From contig JBLHLT010000004.1 of the NCBI GenBank assembly GCA_047621325.1, positions 146,728 to 210,727 of the forward strand: a stretch of 64,000 nt of DNA, given 5' to 3'. This document shows positions 1-7,643 of this stretch, one piece after another. Position numbers and translations under genes: made by a program. Position 1 is the stretch's first letter. The number at the start of each line of letters is the position of its first letter. The notes under the pieces were generated by a model that searched no databases, was not told the DNA's origin, and saw only the letters and a program-made list of their open reading frames with translations. The DNA comes from Bermanella sp047621325 (GTDB taxonomy: Bacteria > Pseudomonadota > Gammaproteobacteria > Pseudomonadales > Oceanobacteraceae).

Positions 1-129
1 TAGATCATGGTAATGCCTATTCTTCTCGCAATAGGCGTTTGTTAACTCTTTATATACTGCCACGCATTCAGAGCGATCAGCGCCCCACTGCTGCGTCACC
101 TTTAACCAAAATCCTAGGCTTGTATCCAT
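1..129 (-). CDS. N-terminal part of an HD-type predicted phosphohydrolase (cut by window edge)
   Basis: Reading the minus strand from the ATG at 127-129 gives 43 uninterrupted codons that run off the window. The fragment begins MDTSLGFWLKV and reaches a tyrosine/arginine-rich segment ending RHYHDL. The pattern of an aromatic N-terminus followed by RxYHxL matches the start of the small HD-domain predicted metal-dependent phosphohydrolases, in which the RHYHN segment carries metal ligands. Only the first metal-ligand region is visible, so the family call is an inference from a short fragment. The gene is divergent from the TetR gene, sharing a 125-bp control region with two palindromes, so it is a natural candidate for the regulated target. 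Confidence 0.5.
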   Translation of the reverse strand, partial: MDTSLGFWLKVTQQWGADRSECVAVYKELTNAYCEKNRHYHDL

Positions 130-150
130 AATGATTCCCCTATTTCCAAC

Positions 151-180
151 CATTTAATTGGTTGGTCAACCAACTTAATG
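151..180. promoter_or_regulatory. Palindromic operator candidate 1 between HD gene and TetR gene
   Basis: TTGGTTG at 158-164 and CAACCAA at 167-173 form a perfect inverted repeat around a 2-bp centre. Outer positions (151-154 with 177-180) also pair, giving a 30-bp imperfect palindrome. Its size, symmetry and place in the divergent region fit a TetR-dimer operator. It lies about 20 bp upstream of the HD gene start. Confidence 0.55.
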
Positions 181-211
181 GCAATATAGGGCAAAGCCTT
201 CCCTTTGGTCA

Positions 212-239
212 AGTATTTTGGTCAAATAACCAAAATACT
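212..239. promoter_or_regulatory. Palindromic operator candidate 2, next to TetR start
   Basis: AGTATTTTGGT at 212-222 is repeated inverted as ACCAAAATACT at 229-239 with a 6-bp spacer. The repeat ends 15 bp before the tetR-like ATG, a placement suited to autorepression. The core TTGGTxA also occurs in candidate 1 (TTGGTTG), consistent with one protein reading both, though spacing differs. Confidence 0.5.
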
Positions 240-254
240 ATTTGAGACACAAAA

Positions 255-851
255 ATGGGCAGACCCTCTAACAAAGAAGAAAGACGCGCACAGATCATAG
301 GGGGCTTACAGATTGCCATGGCTGAAAAAGGCTATGAAAAAGCCTCTATCCAAAGCATTGCCAAGGCGGCAGGCCTGTCATCAGGGCTGATTCATTACCA
401 CTTTAAAACCAAACAAGAAATATTGGTCGCCCTTATAAACAACCTTAATAATGCAGCCCAAGACCGCTTCAATCGCTACCTAGAACAGGCAAACACCCCA
501 ACAGAGCGTTTACATGCCTATATTGATGCCGCACTTGCCCTAGGCGCTGACTCAGACACCACCGCCGTATCCGCATGGGTCCTCATTAGCGCTGAAGCCG
601 TTAGGCAAGAAGAAGTACAAAAGATTTACCAAGAGAGTGTTCAGGCAAATGTATTACAAATAGAAACCCTGCTCGATGCGGTTAAAAATGAGAAAGCCCT
701 ATCGCTTACTAAAAAAGAGATTAAAGAACTGGCCAGTATGATACTGGCCAGTATTGAAGGCTGTTATCAGCTAGCCACTACTTCTCAGGCGGTTTTGCCT
801 CAAGGGTTTGCGGCTAAGACGCTGAAGAGGCTTATTGGGGGTTTGGGGTGA
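255..851 (+). CDS. TetR/AcrR family transcriptional regulator
   Basis: A 198-residue TetR-type repressor. The N-terminus shows the helix-turn-helix (about residues 10-56): the run ASIQSIAKAAGLSSGLIHYHF is the family signature, with GLIHYHF as recognition helix and KTKQEIL following. The remaining 140 residues are an alpha-helical ligand and dimer domain of normal length. It is preceded by GAGACACAAAA as a weak ribosome site and by two palindromes shared with the divergent HD-domain gene, which suggests control of that gene and of itself. The ligand cannot be read from sequence. Confidence 0.88.
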   Translation: MGRPSNKEERRAQIIGGLQIAMAEKGYEKASIQSIAKAAGLSSGLIHYHFKTKQEILVALINNLNNAAQDRFNRYLEQANTPTERLHAYIDAALALGADSDTTAVSAWVLISAEAVRQEEVQKIYQESVQANVLQIETLLDAVKNEKALSLTKKEIKELASMILASIEGCYQLATTSQAVLPQGFAAKTLKRLIGGLG

Positions 852-857
852 GGGCTC

Positions 858-893
858 AGGGGTGAGTGTTTCCTTTCAGTTACTCTGACCCCT
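858..893 (+). terminator. Possible terminator after tetR-like gene
   Basis: AGGGGT-GAGT (858-867) can pair with ACTC-TG-ACCCCT (882-893) with a 2-nt bulge, followed by a T-rich stretch TTGATTAATTTTT. The stem lies 7 bp after the stop codon. The bulge and broken T-tract make this only a moderate candidate. Confidence 0.35.
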
Positions 894-1008
894 TGATTAA
901 TTTTTAAAGCATTAAATGAAAAGATTAAATATTTGAATAGATATTGAATACTGTTCAATAATTCTAATCTCTTTATTAACTCAAACCTCTTTGATTATTC
1001 CCTTTACA

Positions 1009-1656
1009 TCATAGACCCAAAGCCGATAAGACAGCTGACTGATATTCACCTTTCAAAACAATTGACCTAATTTTAGCCAGCTCTTGCTTTATCATAGCAA
1101 CATCTTGAGTCAAGCTATAAAGATTCAAGATTTCCTTTTGTATGGTCTTTATTCGTTTATATCGAGCACTGTTTAGTGCACCATCATCTAGATTTATCAC
1201 TCTGATAGTTTCATAAGCCCGTGCCTTTTCAGCTAAAGTTAGTGAGTCATTAACTTTTATAGTTCCTGTCGGTAAGAAATAAAAAAATAAACTAGGATTT
1301 TCAACATCAGGTTTAATTAAATTTTTGGGGTCATAATTACCAGGCCCACTAGCTCCCATTCGATCCTTATAATGGCCACAAGTATCTCCACTCTGGAAAC
1401 CACAAGAACCAAATAAATTATCCCAGTTAAATGTCAAATTTTTATAATTTTTTGTCCCTTTATTAAAAAAATGCTCGATATGTCCATTTCCGCGAACTGC
1501 AACAGAATCACAATAACAACAGTAGCCATTTTGCATATTATTTAGACTGTACCAAATACTCTTTTTATCTCTAGCAGTTAAATCACTCCATTCCTTGTGA
1601 TTATAATTGTATTTAGATAAAGGTTTAGGAGCCACAGGCCTATTTAATTTTCTCAT
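1009..1656 (-). CDS. ptuB: Retron-associated HNH endonuclease, PtuB-like effector
   Basis: A 215-residue HNH nuclease and last gene of the retron operon. Residues 44-62 show a zinc-type first half (GYCCYCD, C46/C47/C49) followed by HIEHF (H59, H62), and residues 77-95 hold NWDNLFGSC and a further Cys and His, giving a Cys-supported HNH fold. Retron systems of the Ec78 kind use an ATPase plus HNH pair related to Septu PtuA/PtuB as the toxic effector, and this gene has exactly that position: it starts 3 bp after the stop of the ATPase gene. High A+T and frequent AAA/ATA codons set it apart from the genes on both sides. The nuclease target is not visible in the sequence; published Ec78-type work points to tRNA, which I only note as a possibility. 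Confidence 0.85.
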   Translation of the reverse strand: MRKLNRPVAPKPLSKYNYNHKEWSDLTARDKKSIWYSLNNMQNGYCCYCDSVAVRGNGHIEHFFNKGTKNYKNLTFNWDNLFGSCGFQSGDTCGHYKDRMGASGPGNYDPKNLIKPDVENPSLFFYFLPTGTIKVNDSLTLAEKARAYETIRVINLDDGALNSARYKRIKTIQKEILNLYSLTQDVAMIKQELAKIRSIVLKGEYQSAVLSALGL

Positions 1657-1659
1657 ACA

Positions 1660-3276
1660 CTATAACTCACTACTATATCTAGCCTTCATCTCCATCATTC
1701 TTACCTGAGACCTGCACTCTTCAATAACCGGGTGTTCTTTCCCAAAATGCTCGATTAATTTTAAAAGAGTAGCGTCAGCTTCATCTTTCTTATCATTTTT
1801 TAATTGATCGTTAAATTCTACAACCCACCGAGCCTCTTCGACATGCTCTGGAATTGCATTAATCCCCATTATTCTTGATAAAATATCGGAGCTTGCAACA
1901 CCCTTTGTTTGAAATTTTGGTATTTCAATAAAGGGACTACCTTCCTGATCTGTTTTTATTTGTCGTATCGACGACACATCAACTGTAGAAAGTATTTGTG
2001 GGCTATGTGTCGTTATTATAAATTGAATATTTTTGAACGTTCTCTGGAAATCTAAAACAATTGATTGCTGCCATTCTGGGTGAAGGTGAAGATCGATTTC
2101 ATCTATTATTACGATACCTTTACTATTTAAAGGGGCATTAGATTTAGGATTCAAAACAACCAACCTTCGAGCTAAGTCCCCTACTAATGAGACCATAGTT
2201 TGCTGGCCTTTTGATATTTGATTGAAGTTAACTCTATCACCAAAATTATCCAGTAAAAGTTCGGCCTTACCTGATCCCCTATGTATATGTATATTTGACA
2301 CACCTGGAATCAAACTTTCTATAGCTTCAACAACTACCTTAAGTTGCAAACTATACTCTTCGGATATAGAACTTTTTTCTAAGCTTTCTAATTCAGTTTT
2401 TTTCTCCGATAGTTTAATTACATATTTATCTTCACTATCAGGCACTTCATCCTTATATACTTCTCTAATTATACTTTCAAAAGTAAGTATTTCTTTTTCC
2501 AACTTATACCTTTCAGAATTAACCTCTTCATTCGCTAGATTAGATAATTCTACGAACCACTTGAGAAAATCATTAATACCACAGTTTCCATCAAGCGCAC
2601 CTTTTAATGCTTCGAAACGATTACTCCTATCACTATCGGAAATCTCTTCAATATTAATATAACTAGAGGGTTTTGTATTACCTCTATCCACCGAATAATA
2701 TGCCATCAATGGAAAATCTATATATTCATGCGCACTAGTAACACGATACATATTCGAGAGCCCTCTTATCTCTTCCAGAAAACTCTCTTTTTTCTTTGCT
2801 GCTCCATCAATTGAACGTGATAAGCTCACAGTATATTTATTTTTACCTGAATGTTTAAGAACTGAATAAATTTCAGAGTAGCTATCGGAGTGCTTATTAA
2901 TATCTGATGGCATAATATGTTTAGCTGAGCTTTTCTCTTTCATTAAATCATTATTAAACCATGAAAGTATCTTTGCTATAGACTCCAACAGTGTTGTTTT
3001 TCCAGTTCCATTACCACCCACAATCACTGTAATATCAGAATCAAATTTAATTTCGAAACTTTTAAATCGTCTAAAGTCTGTTAACTCTATAGATTCAAGT
3101 AGTAATGCATCACTTTTCAATGATGTCTCAAGTTCTTTCATATACAAGTATGATTTTATTAATTCTTCTTTATCTTCACTAGAGCTAAAATTTTCATATA
3201 ACTGAAACTTGGAAAGCAAGTTCCCTTTACTAGCATTCTTAATTAAATGAGGAATAGCTTTATTTTGTTTTATCAT
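1660..3276 (-). CDS. ptuA: Retron-associated AAA/ABC-type ATPase, PtuA-like effector
   Basis: A 538-residue ATPase of the OLD/SMC-like group. It has Walker A GGNGTGKT at residues 87-94, an ABC-signature-like SKGQQ at 355-359, Walker B IVIIDEID at 388-395 and an H-switch in TTHSPQ (about 422-427). A charged helical middle (about 240-320) looks like a short coiled coil. About 60 residues precede the ATPase core. It overlaps the reverse-transcriptase gene by 17 bp and is followed 3 bp later by the HNH gene, so the three are one translational unit. In Ec78-type retrons this ATPase partners the HNH nuclease, and both are held inactive by the RT-msDNA complex until phage infection. Function is assigned from family and neighbourhood. 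Confidence 0.87.
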   Translation of the reverse strand: MIKQNKAIPHLIKNASKGNLLSKFQLYENFSSSEDKEELIKSYLYMKELETSLKSDALLLESIELTDFRRFKSFEIKFDSDITVIVGGNGTGKTTLLESIAKILSWFNNDLMKEKSSAKHIMPSDINKHSDSYSEIYSVLKHSGKNKYTVSLSRSIDGAAKKKESFLEEIRGLSNMYRVTSAHEYIDFPLMAYYSVDRGNTKPSSYINIEEISDSDRSNRFEALKGALDGNCGINDFLKWFVELSNLANEEVNSERYKLEKEILTFESIIREVYKDEVPDSEDKYVIKLSEKKTELESLEKSSISEEYSLQLKVVVEAIESLIPGVSNIHIHRGSGKAELLLDNFGDRVNFNQISKGQQTMVSLVGDLARRLVVLNPKSNAPLNSKGIVIIDEIDLHLHPEWQQSIVLDFQRTFKNIQFIITTHSPQILSTVDVSSIRQIKTDQEGSPFIEIPKFQTKGVASSDILSRIMGINAIPEHVEEARWVVEFNDQLKNDKKDEADATLLKLIEHFGKEHPVIEECRSQVRMMEMKARYSSEL

Positions 3277-4201
3277 ACTTATCCCCTGACAAACTATTCA
3301 TTAAGTCTAATGTATATTTTTCATTTAAAGATTTAATAAAGTTTGGCTCAATATGCATTGAAAAAGCTAACAAACCTTTTAGGTGGTTCAATTTCTCTTT
3401 ATCAAGCATATTAAGCGTATATTGATGAACTAGATGTTTAATATAACGTTTCCTTTCTCTACCTAATGACAAAGCACCACTATTATTAATTGTTATCCCA
3501 GTTACATGTCGATTATGCGCCTTAGATGAAAAAACAGTTTTCCTCTTATTTATTGTTATTTCTTTATTGAAACAAGCATCAAGACATTCTTTAACGACAC
3601 CTGGTACAGAAAATAAAATATCTTTTTTATTTGTAGAAAAAGTTAAATCATCAGCATACCTAGTAAAGGAGATATTATTATCAATACAGTATTTAGATAT
3701 CACCTCATCAAATTCAAACATAAAAAAATTTGATATTAACGGGGAACTTGGAGCCCCTACACTTAGAACTAAGCCACGTCTATTAGTCTTCCCTGGACTC
3801 CAAAATAACAGTTTATCTAGAAGTTCTTTGTCTTTGATTGTTAAACCTTCAAACTTGGTTAAACATACTCGCCAAAATAACTCACTCGTTATTGAGTTAA
3901 AGAAATTATCAAAATCCATTTTAAGAAAATATTTATTAGCCTTATGTACATTGGCATTATCTTTGATACTTACATTGGTTCTATATGCCTTAGCAGTATT
4001 ATGTACAGGAAAACTTTGAATATTCAGAAATGCTCTTTGGTATTCCTTTAGTTCCTTCGTAGGCTGAGCAATTGTACGAAAACCAGATGTTCTTTTAGGT
4101 ATCTTATAGACCCTATATTTTTTGGGCGCATACTGTAAAAAATACTCAACCTCAATTTCGCTTTTCTGTAGCACTCTGGCTAATTTTTCAAGAAAGCTCA
4201 T
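3260..4201 (-). CDS. Retron reverse transcriptase
   Basis: A 313-residue RT, the usual size for bacterial retrons. Motif A is FLKMDFDNFF (D96), motif B is SVGAPSSPLISN (148-158), and the catalytic box is YADDL (182-186). Two features separating retron RTs from group II and DGR enzymes are present: the region X motif NAxxH (NANVH, 82-86) and the VTG motif of region Y (HVTGI, 232-236), used for recognising the msr. The ATG at 4199-4201 follows a weak AGG. Upstream on the same strand lies a complete msr-msd RNA, separated by a terminator hairpin. The enzyme primes from the 2'-OH of a fixed G in that RNA to make msDNA. No catalytic residue is missing. Confidence 0.95.
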   Translation of the reverse strand: MSFLEKLARVLQKSEIEVEYFLQYAPKKYRVYKIPKRTSGFRTIAQPTKELKEYQRAFLNIQSFPVHNTAKAYRTNVSIKDNANVHKANKYFLKMDFDNFFNSITSELFWRVCLTKFEGLTIKDKELLDKLLFWSPGKTNRRGLVLSVGAPSSPLISNFFMFEFDEVISKYCIDNNISFTRYADDLTFSTNKKDILFSVPGVVKECLDACFNKEITINKRKTVFSSKAHNRHVTGITINNSGALSLGRERKRYIKHLVHQYTLNMLDKEKLNHLKGLLAFSMHIEPNFIKSLNEKYTLDLMNSLSGDKYDKTK

Positions 4202-4223
4202 TTGGATGCCTATTATTTATTCC

Positions 4224-4253
4224 AAAAAAAAACCCAAAAGTGGTACTTTTGGG
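4224..4253 (-). terminator. Intrinsic terminator between retron ncRNA and RT gene
   Basis: On the minus strand CCCAAAAGT (4253-4245) pairs perfectly with ACTTTTGGG (4241-4233) around a 3-nt loop, followed at once by nine T (4232-4224). It starts one base after the a2 end of the retron RNA and ends 22 bp before the RT start. It would release most transcripts as short ncRNA and let a minority read through to the protein genes. Confidence 0.8.
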
Positions 4254-4402
4254 CCTTACTCTTTACTCAAGACCGCGAGTGATCGCAATCTAAGTGAGGA
4301 ACGAGCTTAGATTGCGATCACTCGCATCTAAAACCGTTCAATAAATTAGAGTCTGGCTAAGCACCCGACTAGACAAATATCGTCCAAAGCTAAAGAGTAC
4401 GG
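4254..4402 (-). ncRNA. Retron msr-msd non-coding RNA
   Basis: About 149 nt on the minus strand with every retron landmark. The 5' end a1 (CCGTACTCTTTA, 4402-4391) pairs with the 3' end a2 (TAAAGAGTAAGG, 4265-4254) at 11 of 12 positions. Right after a1 comes AGC, whose G (complement of 4390) is the expected 2'-5' branch point. One clear msr stem-loop is visible (AGTC/GACT around 4350-4370). The msd is dominated by a perfect 20-bp hairpin at 4275-4325. The boundaries are by pairing only; the true 5' end may be a few nucleotides inside a1 judging from the promoter. No similarity to a known msd sequence is claimed. Confidence 0.88.
4275..4325 (-). repeat. msd hairpin: perfect 20-bp inverted repeat
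   Basis: Arms at 4275-4294 and 4306-4325 are exact reverse complements with an 11-nt loop at 4295-4305 (read as CTCGTTCCTCA on the minus strand). Reverse transcription of this part yields the double-stranded DNA stem of msDNA. It includes an internal GATCGC/GCGATC segment, hence a GATC site in each arm. Confidence 0.9.
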
Positions 4403-4404
4403 TA

Positions 4405-4433
4405 AGTGTACATCAACTATTTAACAGCTTCAA
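4405..4433 (-). promoter_or_regulatory. Promoter of the retron operon
   Basis: On the minus strand TTGAAG (4433-4428) and TACACT (4410-4405) are separated by exactly 17 bp. Transcription would start around 4397-4400, at or just inside the a1 segment of the ncRNA. Agreement between promoter spacing and RNA start supports both calls. Confidence 0.65.
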
Positions 4434-4881
4434 ATAAATAGGGTTAAGGAATATTTATCCACGATTTTGTGATTATTAAACATGCGCACCGTCATCGCAA
4501 ACAACAGAATCCAAAACACCGAGACCTACAACAACTAAAACTGGGCGAGATCTATGAGATCGGCGACTTGAGGCTAGTAGTGAAGCGGTGGGCTGGGGTG
4601 CAACCCCAGAAAAGAAAACCGTGCTGGCTTTAATTGGCCAGATTACGAAAATTTAAATAATTCACACTATCCAAATAACACACATACGGAAATGGATACC
4701 CGATCTACTCGTTCCTCGCGTCGAGTATGACAAAAATATTATTGTGGTTATTTTATTAATCCAGCTACTGAATTCACCCGCACACCTAAAGCACTCTCTT
4801 CGTTCGCGGAGCACTCTAGGTGCGGGTTCGTACAATATAAACACAAGAAATTGCCGCTGCACTCACACCGACAACGCTTAT
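4434..4881. other. Non-coding stretch between retron and SpoU methyltransferase gene
   Basis: About 450 bp without a credible gene: open frames are short, lack ribosome sites and show no family features. It contains the palindromic element at 4777-4826. The right end of the AT-rich retron island lies within this region; no direct repeat marking an insertion boundary could be seen. Confidence 0.5.
4777..4826. repeat. Imperfect palindromic intergenic element
   Basis: CCCGCACACCTAAAGCAC at the left pairs imperfectly with GCACTCTAGGTGCGGG (4811-4826) around TCTTCGTTCGCGGA. A related loop-like string, TTCGTTCACGGGGCACGC, recurs near 7430-7447, so this may be one member of a dispersed family. It may also act as a terminator for the minus-strand gene cluster. 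Confidence 0.4.
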
Positions 4882-5640
4882 CTATAGAGATAATTGATAA
4901 GCACACATATTAACCGCCGAAGCCAAATTGAGTGACTCAATGGCCCCACTACCCGGAATGGTAAACGCGGTGGCGTTCACTTCCGCCAGCGCCTCACGGG
5001 GTACACCACGAGCTTCGTTGCCAAATAAATAACAGTCAAACTCGGTAAATTTTGGTGTATTCACTTTTTCGCCCTGCATATCTAAATAGGCGAACTTTTC
5101 AAAACGGTTTTGCAAATCTGAAAGTTCTACGTCGAGCTCCATGGGCACATGGAAGATAGCCCCCATGCTAGAGCGCACCACTTTTGGATTGAACGGGTCG
5201 ACGCTGTCAGGGCTTAACAATAATTTAAAGCCACCAAACCAAGCAAGGGTTCTTAATATGGTGCCAAGGTTACCTGGGTCTTGTACTTCGTGCAGGTAGA
5301 TGTATTTTTGTTGTTTAACAGCTGATGCGTTTGCTTGTTTTAAATCCGCTGTTAAATCTGGCAGTGGCACACAGGCGATAATACCTTGCGGAGTTTTAGT
5401 ATCACTTAACTGGGCCATGTGTTTTTTGCTGATGGTGAAGATTTTAAAATCCGCATCCAATGCATTGGCCCATTCTTGGTATTCTTCGGTGACATATAAC
5501 TGGGTATTTTTAAAATTTTGAGCGTTTTGCTTGGCCGCTTGTTGCAGCTCAAGTACTAGATGTTCCCCTTCTACTAGGTAGTAACCGAGTTGAGTGCGGT
5601 ATTTTTTTTGATGCAGTTTTTTAGCGTCGTCTAATTTCAT
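4882..5640 (-). CDS. SpoU/TrmH-class RNA 2'-O-methyltransferase
   Basis: A 252-residue SPOUT methyltransferase. The C-terminal half carries the trefoil-knot motifs: motif 1 around HEVQDPGNLGTILRT with its N..R catalytic pair, motif 2 FGNEARGVP, and motif 3 SLNLASAVNMCAYQL. The N-terminal 100 residues form the usual substrate-binding domain. The family methylates the ribose 2'-OH in rRNA or tRNA using S-adenosylmethionine; the exact nucleotide cannot be told from sequence (RlmB, TrmH and YsgA-like members look similar). Its ATG overlaps the stop of the upstream FAD oxidoreductase gene by 4 bp (ATGA), so the two are translationally coupled. Confidence 0.85.
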   Translation of the reverse strand: MKLDDAKKLHQKKYRTQLGYYLVEGEHLVLELQQAAKQNAQNFKNTQLYVTEEYQEWANALDADFKIFTISKKHMAQLSDTKTPQGIIACVPLPDLTADLKQANASAVKQQKYIYLHEVQDPGNLGTILRTLAWFGGFKLLLSPDSVDPFNPKVVRSSMGAIFHVPMELDVELSDLQNRFEKFAYLDMQGEKVNTPKFTEFDCYLFGNEARGVPREALAEVNATAFTIPGSGAIESLNLASAVNMCAYQLSL

Positions 5641-7265
5641 TTTGCATCATCCTTTAAATCCACCAGCATATCCCGCACTAATGCTTCGGCCACTTTTATG
5701 CCGTCAACGCCTGCCGATAAAATACCCCCTGCGTAACCGGCACCTTCACCGGCTGGGTATAAACCGCGCGTGTTTAAACTTTGCAGGGTGTCGTTATCAC
5801 GGGTGATGCGAATTGGGCTTGAGGTACGGGTTTCAATGCCGGTTAAAATGGCGTCGGGTCTGTCAAAGCCGCGGATTTTTTTACCAAAGGCAGGGAAGGC
5901 TTCGCGCATGGCTTCAATGGCGTAGCTGGGTAAGGCATCCGCAAGATCGGTAAGTTTAATACCCGGTTTATAGGATGGCTCAACGTCTCCTAGTTTGGTT
6001 GAGGCGCGGCCTTTAACAAAGTCACCCACTAATTGGCCGGGGGCGCAATAATCGCGGCCACCCATTTCAAAGGCATGACTTTCGAGTTTTTCTTGCAGTT
6101 CAACACCCGCCAGCGGGCCACCGGGGAAGTCTTGTTCTGGGTGAATGCCCACCACAATACCGGAGTTGGCGTTGCGCTCGTTACGGGAATATTGGCTCAT
6201 GCCGTTGGTGACCACACGGCCTTCTTCTGAGGTTGCCGCTACCACGGTGCCCCCTGGGCACATGCAAAAGCTGTAAACGGCACGGCCGTTTTTAGCGTGG
6301 TGAATCACTTTGTAATCCGCCGCGCCCAATTCAGGGTGGCCGGCGTATTTGCCTAAACGGGCGGTGTCGATCAACGATTGTGGATGCTCAACCCTAAAGC
6401 CAATAGCAAAGGGTTTGGCTTCAATAAATACGCCTTTTTTATGCAACAAGCGAAAGGTATCACGGGCACTGTGGCCAAGGGCCAACACGACATAACGGCT
6501 GTTAATGTTTTCGCCATTGTCTAAACCCACTTGAGTAATGCGGCCGTCTTCAATTTGAAGGTCCGATACCTTACTCTCAAAACGCACTTCACCGCCAAGG
6601 GCTTTGATCTCTTCACGCATTTTGGAAACCACGCCGGTTAAACGGAAGGTACCAATGTGGGGCTTGCTCACAAACATGATTTCTTCTGGGGCGCCCGCGC
6701 GTACAAATTCATGCATGACTTTGCGCCCGTAGAATTTAGGGTCTTTGATTTGGCTATACAGTTTGCCGTCAGAGAATAACCCCGCGCCGCCTTCACCATA
6801 TTGCACATTCGATTCGGTGTTCAGCTCGTGCTTACGCCACAGTGCCCATGTGTCTTTGGTACGCGCACGCACTTCTTTGCCGCGTTCTAATACGATGGGC
6901 TTGTAACCCGCCTGGGCAAGGGTTAATGCCGCATATAAACCACATGGGCCAAAACCAATGACCACGGGGCGCTCGGTTAAATCCGCTGGGGCGGATGGTA
7001 CTGGGTAGTAATTGGTATCGGGGGCGGGTTTTACATGTATGTCTTGATCAAACTTCGTTAATACCGCGGCTTCGTTTTTAACATTGGCATCGAGTATGTA
7101 AACGAACTTGATTTCGGTATTCTTTTTACGCGCGTCATAGCTGCGTTTAAATACAATGAAGTCGATTAAGTCGGCTTTAGGAATGCCTAAGCGTTTTAGC
7201 AGTGCGGCTTCGATGGCACTTTCTGGGTGATCAAGGGGTAGAGCTAATTCTGTGATGCGAATCAT
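5637..7265 (-). CDS. NAD(P)/FAD-dependent oxidoreductase (COG2509-like)
   Basis: A 542-residue flavoprotein of the uncharacterised FAD-dependent dehydrogenase group. After an N-terminal domain of about 95 residues rich in charged residues comes the dinucleotide fold VVIGFGPCGLYAALTLAQAG (about 102-121) with the E of the following strand (LERG). A second nucleotide-binding region includes YVVLALGHSARDTF, and the C-terminus has GLYPAGEGAGYAGGILSAG, the last FAD-binding motif. A short Cys-containing segment FCMCPGG is typical of the group. Substrate is unknown. It is coupled to the downstream SpoU methyltransferase by a 4-bp overlap, which need not mean a shared pathway. Confidence 0.85.
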   Translation of the reverse strand: MIRITELALPLDHPESAIEAALLKRLGIPKADLIDFIVFKRSYDARKKNTEIKFVYILDANVKNEAAVLTKFDQDIHVKPAPDTNYYPVPSAPADLTERPVVIGFGPCGLYAALTLAQAGYKPIVLERGKEVRARTKDTWALWRKHELNTESNVQYGEGGAGLFSDGKLYSQIKDPKFYGRKVMHEFVRAGAPEEIMFVSKPHIGTFRLTGVVSKMREEIKALGGEVRFESKVSDLQIEDGRITQVGLDNGENINSRYVVLALGHSARDTFRLLHKKGVFIEAKPFAIGFRVEHPQSLIDTARLGKYAGHPELGAADYKVIHHAKNGRAVYSFCMCPGGTVVAATSEEGRVVTNGMSQYSRNERNANSGIVVGIHPEQDFPGGPLAGVELQEKLESHAFEMGGRDYCAPGQLVGDFVKGRASTKLGDVEPSYKPGIKLTDLADALPSYAIEAMREAFPAFGKKIRGFDRPDAILTGIETRTSSPIRITRDNDTLQSLNTRGLYPAGEGAGYAGGILSAGVDGIKVAEALVRDMLVDLKDDAK

Positions 7266-7643
7266 GGGGCGCGTTCCTGGCCGGTGTCTCCGGCAAAAGA
7301 AGTAATATGGGTGTCGCTAAATAATAGGCGCTATTGTAGCGATTGGGAGGGTTATTGTCAGGTGGTAATACCAGGGGGTGATAATGTGTTTTTTGCATAT
7401 TATCCCACGCATACCCAAAATATTCTCTTCGTTCACGGGGCACGCTGAGCGCCCTTTCACAAAAATAGCTTAGATATTTCGCTGCGGGAGTACTGTGTAC
7501 CTCTTACATAGAGTAAGTGGTTTAGATATGGCATACAAAAAACGACCAAATGACCCTGCATGCGCTGCCATTTTTGCCCTACTCTTACATCAAGCGTACA
7601 ATGCGCCCCAATTCGAACAAACCAGCAGTACGGTAAACATTAC
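7266..7643. other. Divergent intergenic region upstream of rlmE
   Basis: About 380 bp between the divergent FAD oxidoreductase and RlmE genes. Short frames at 7495 and on the minus strand at 7443 show no family features or convincing ribosome sites. TTCGTTCACGGGGCACGCTG near 7430 resembles the loop side of the element at 4777-4826. Promoters for both directions must lie here; I see no pair of hexamers good enough to call. Confidence 0.4.

Noticed and set aside
1009..3276. Stand-alone Septu (PtuA/PtuB) defence system
   Set aside because: The ATPase gene overlaps a retron RT gene and is preceded by a full msr-msd, so these are retron effectors.
4662..4862. 66-codon minus-strand frame between retron and SpoU gene
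   Set aside because: No ribosome site, unusual composition, and overlap with the palindromic element at 4777-4826.
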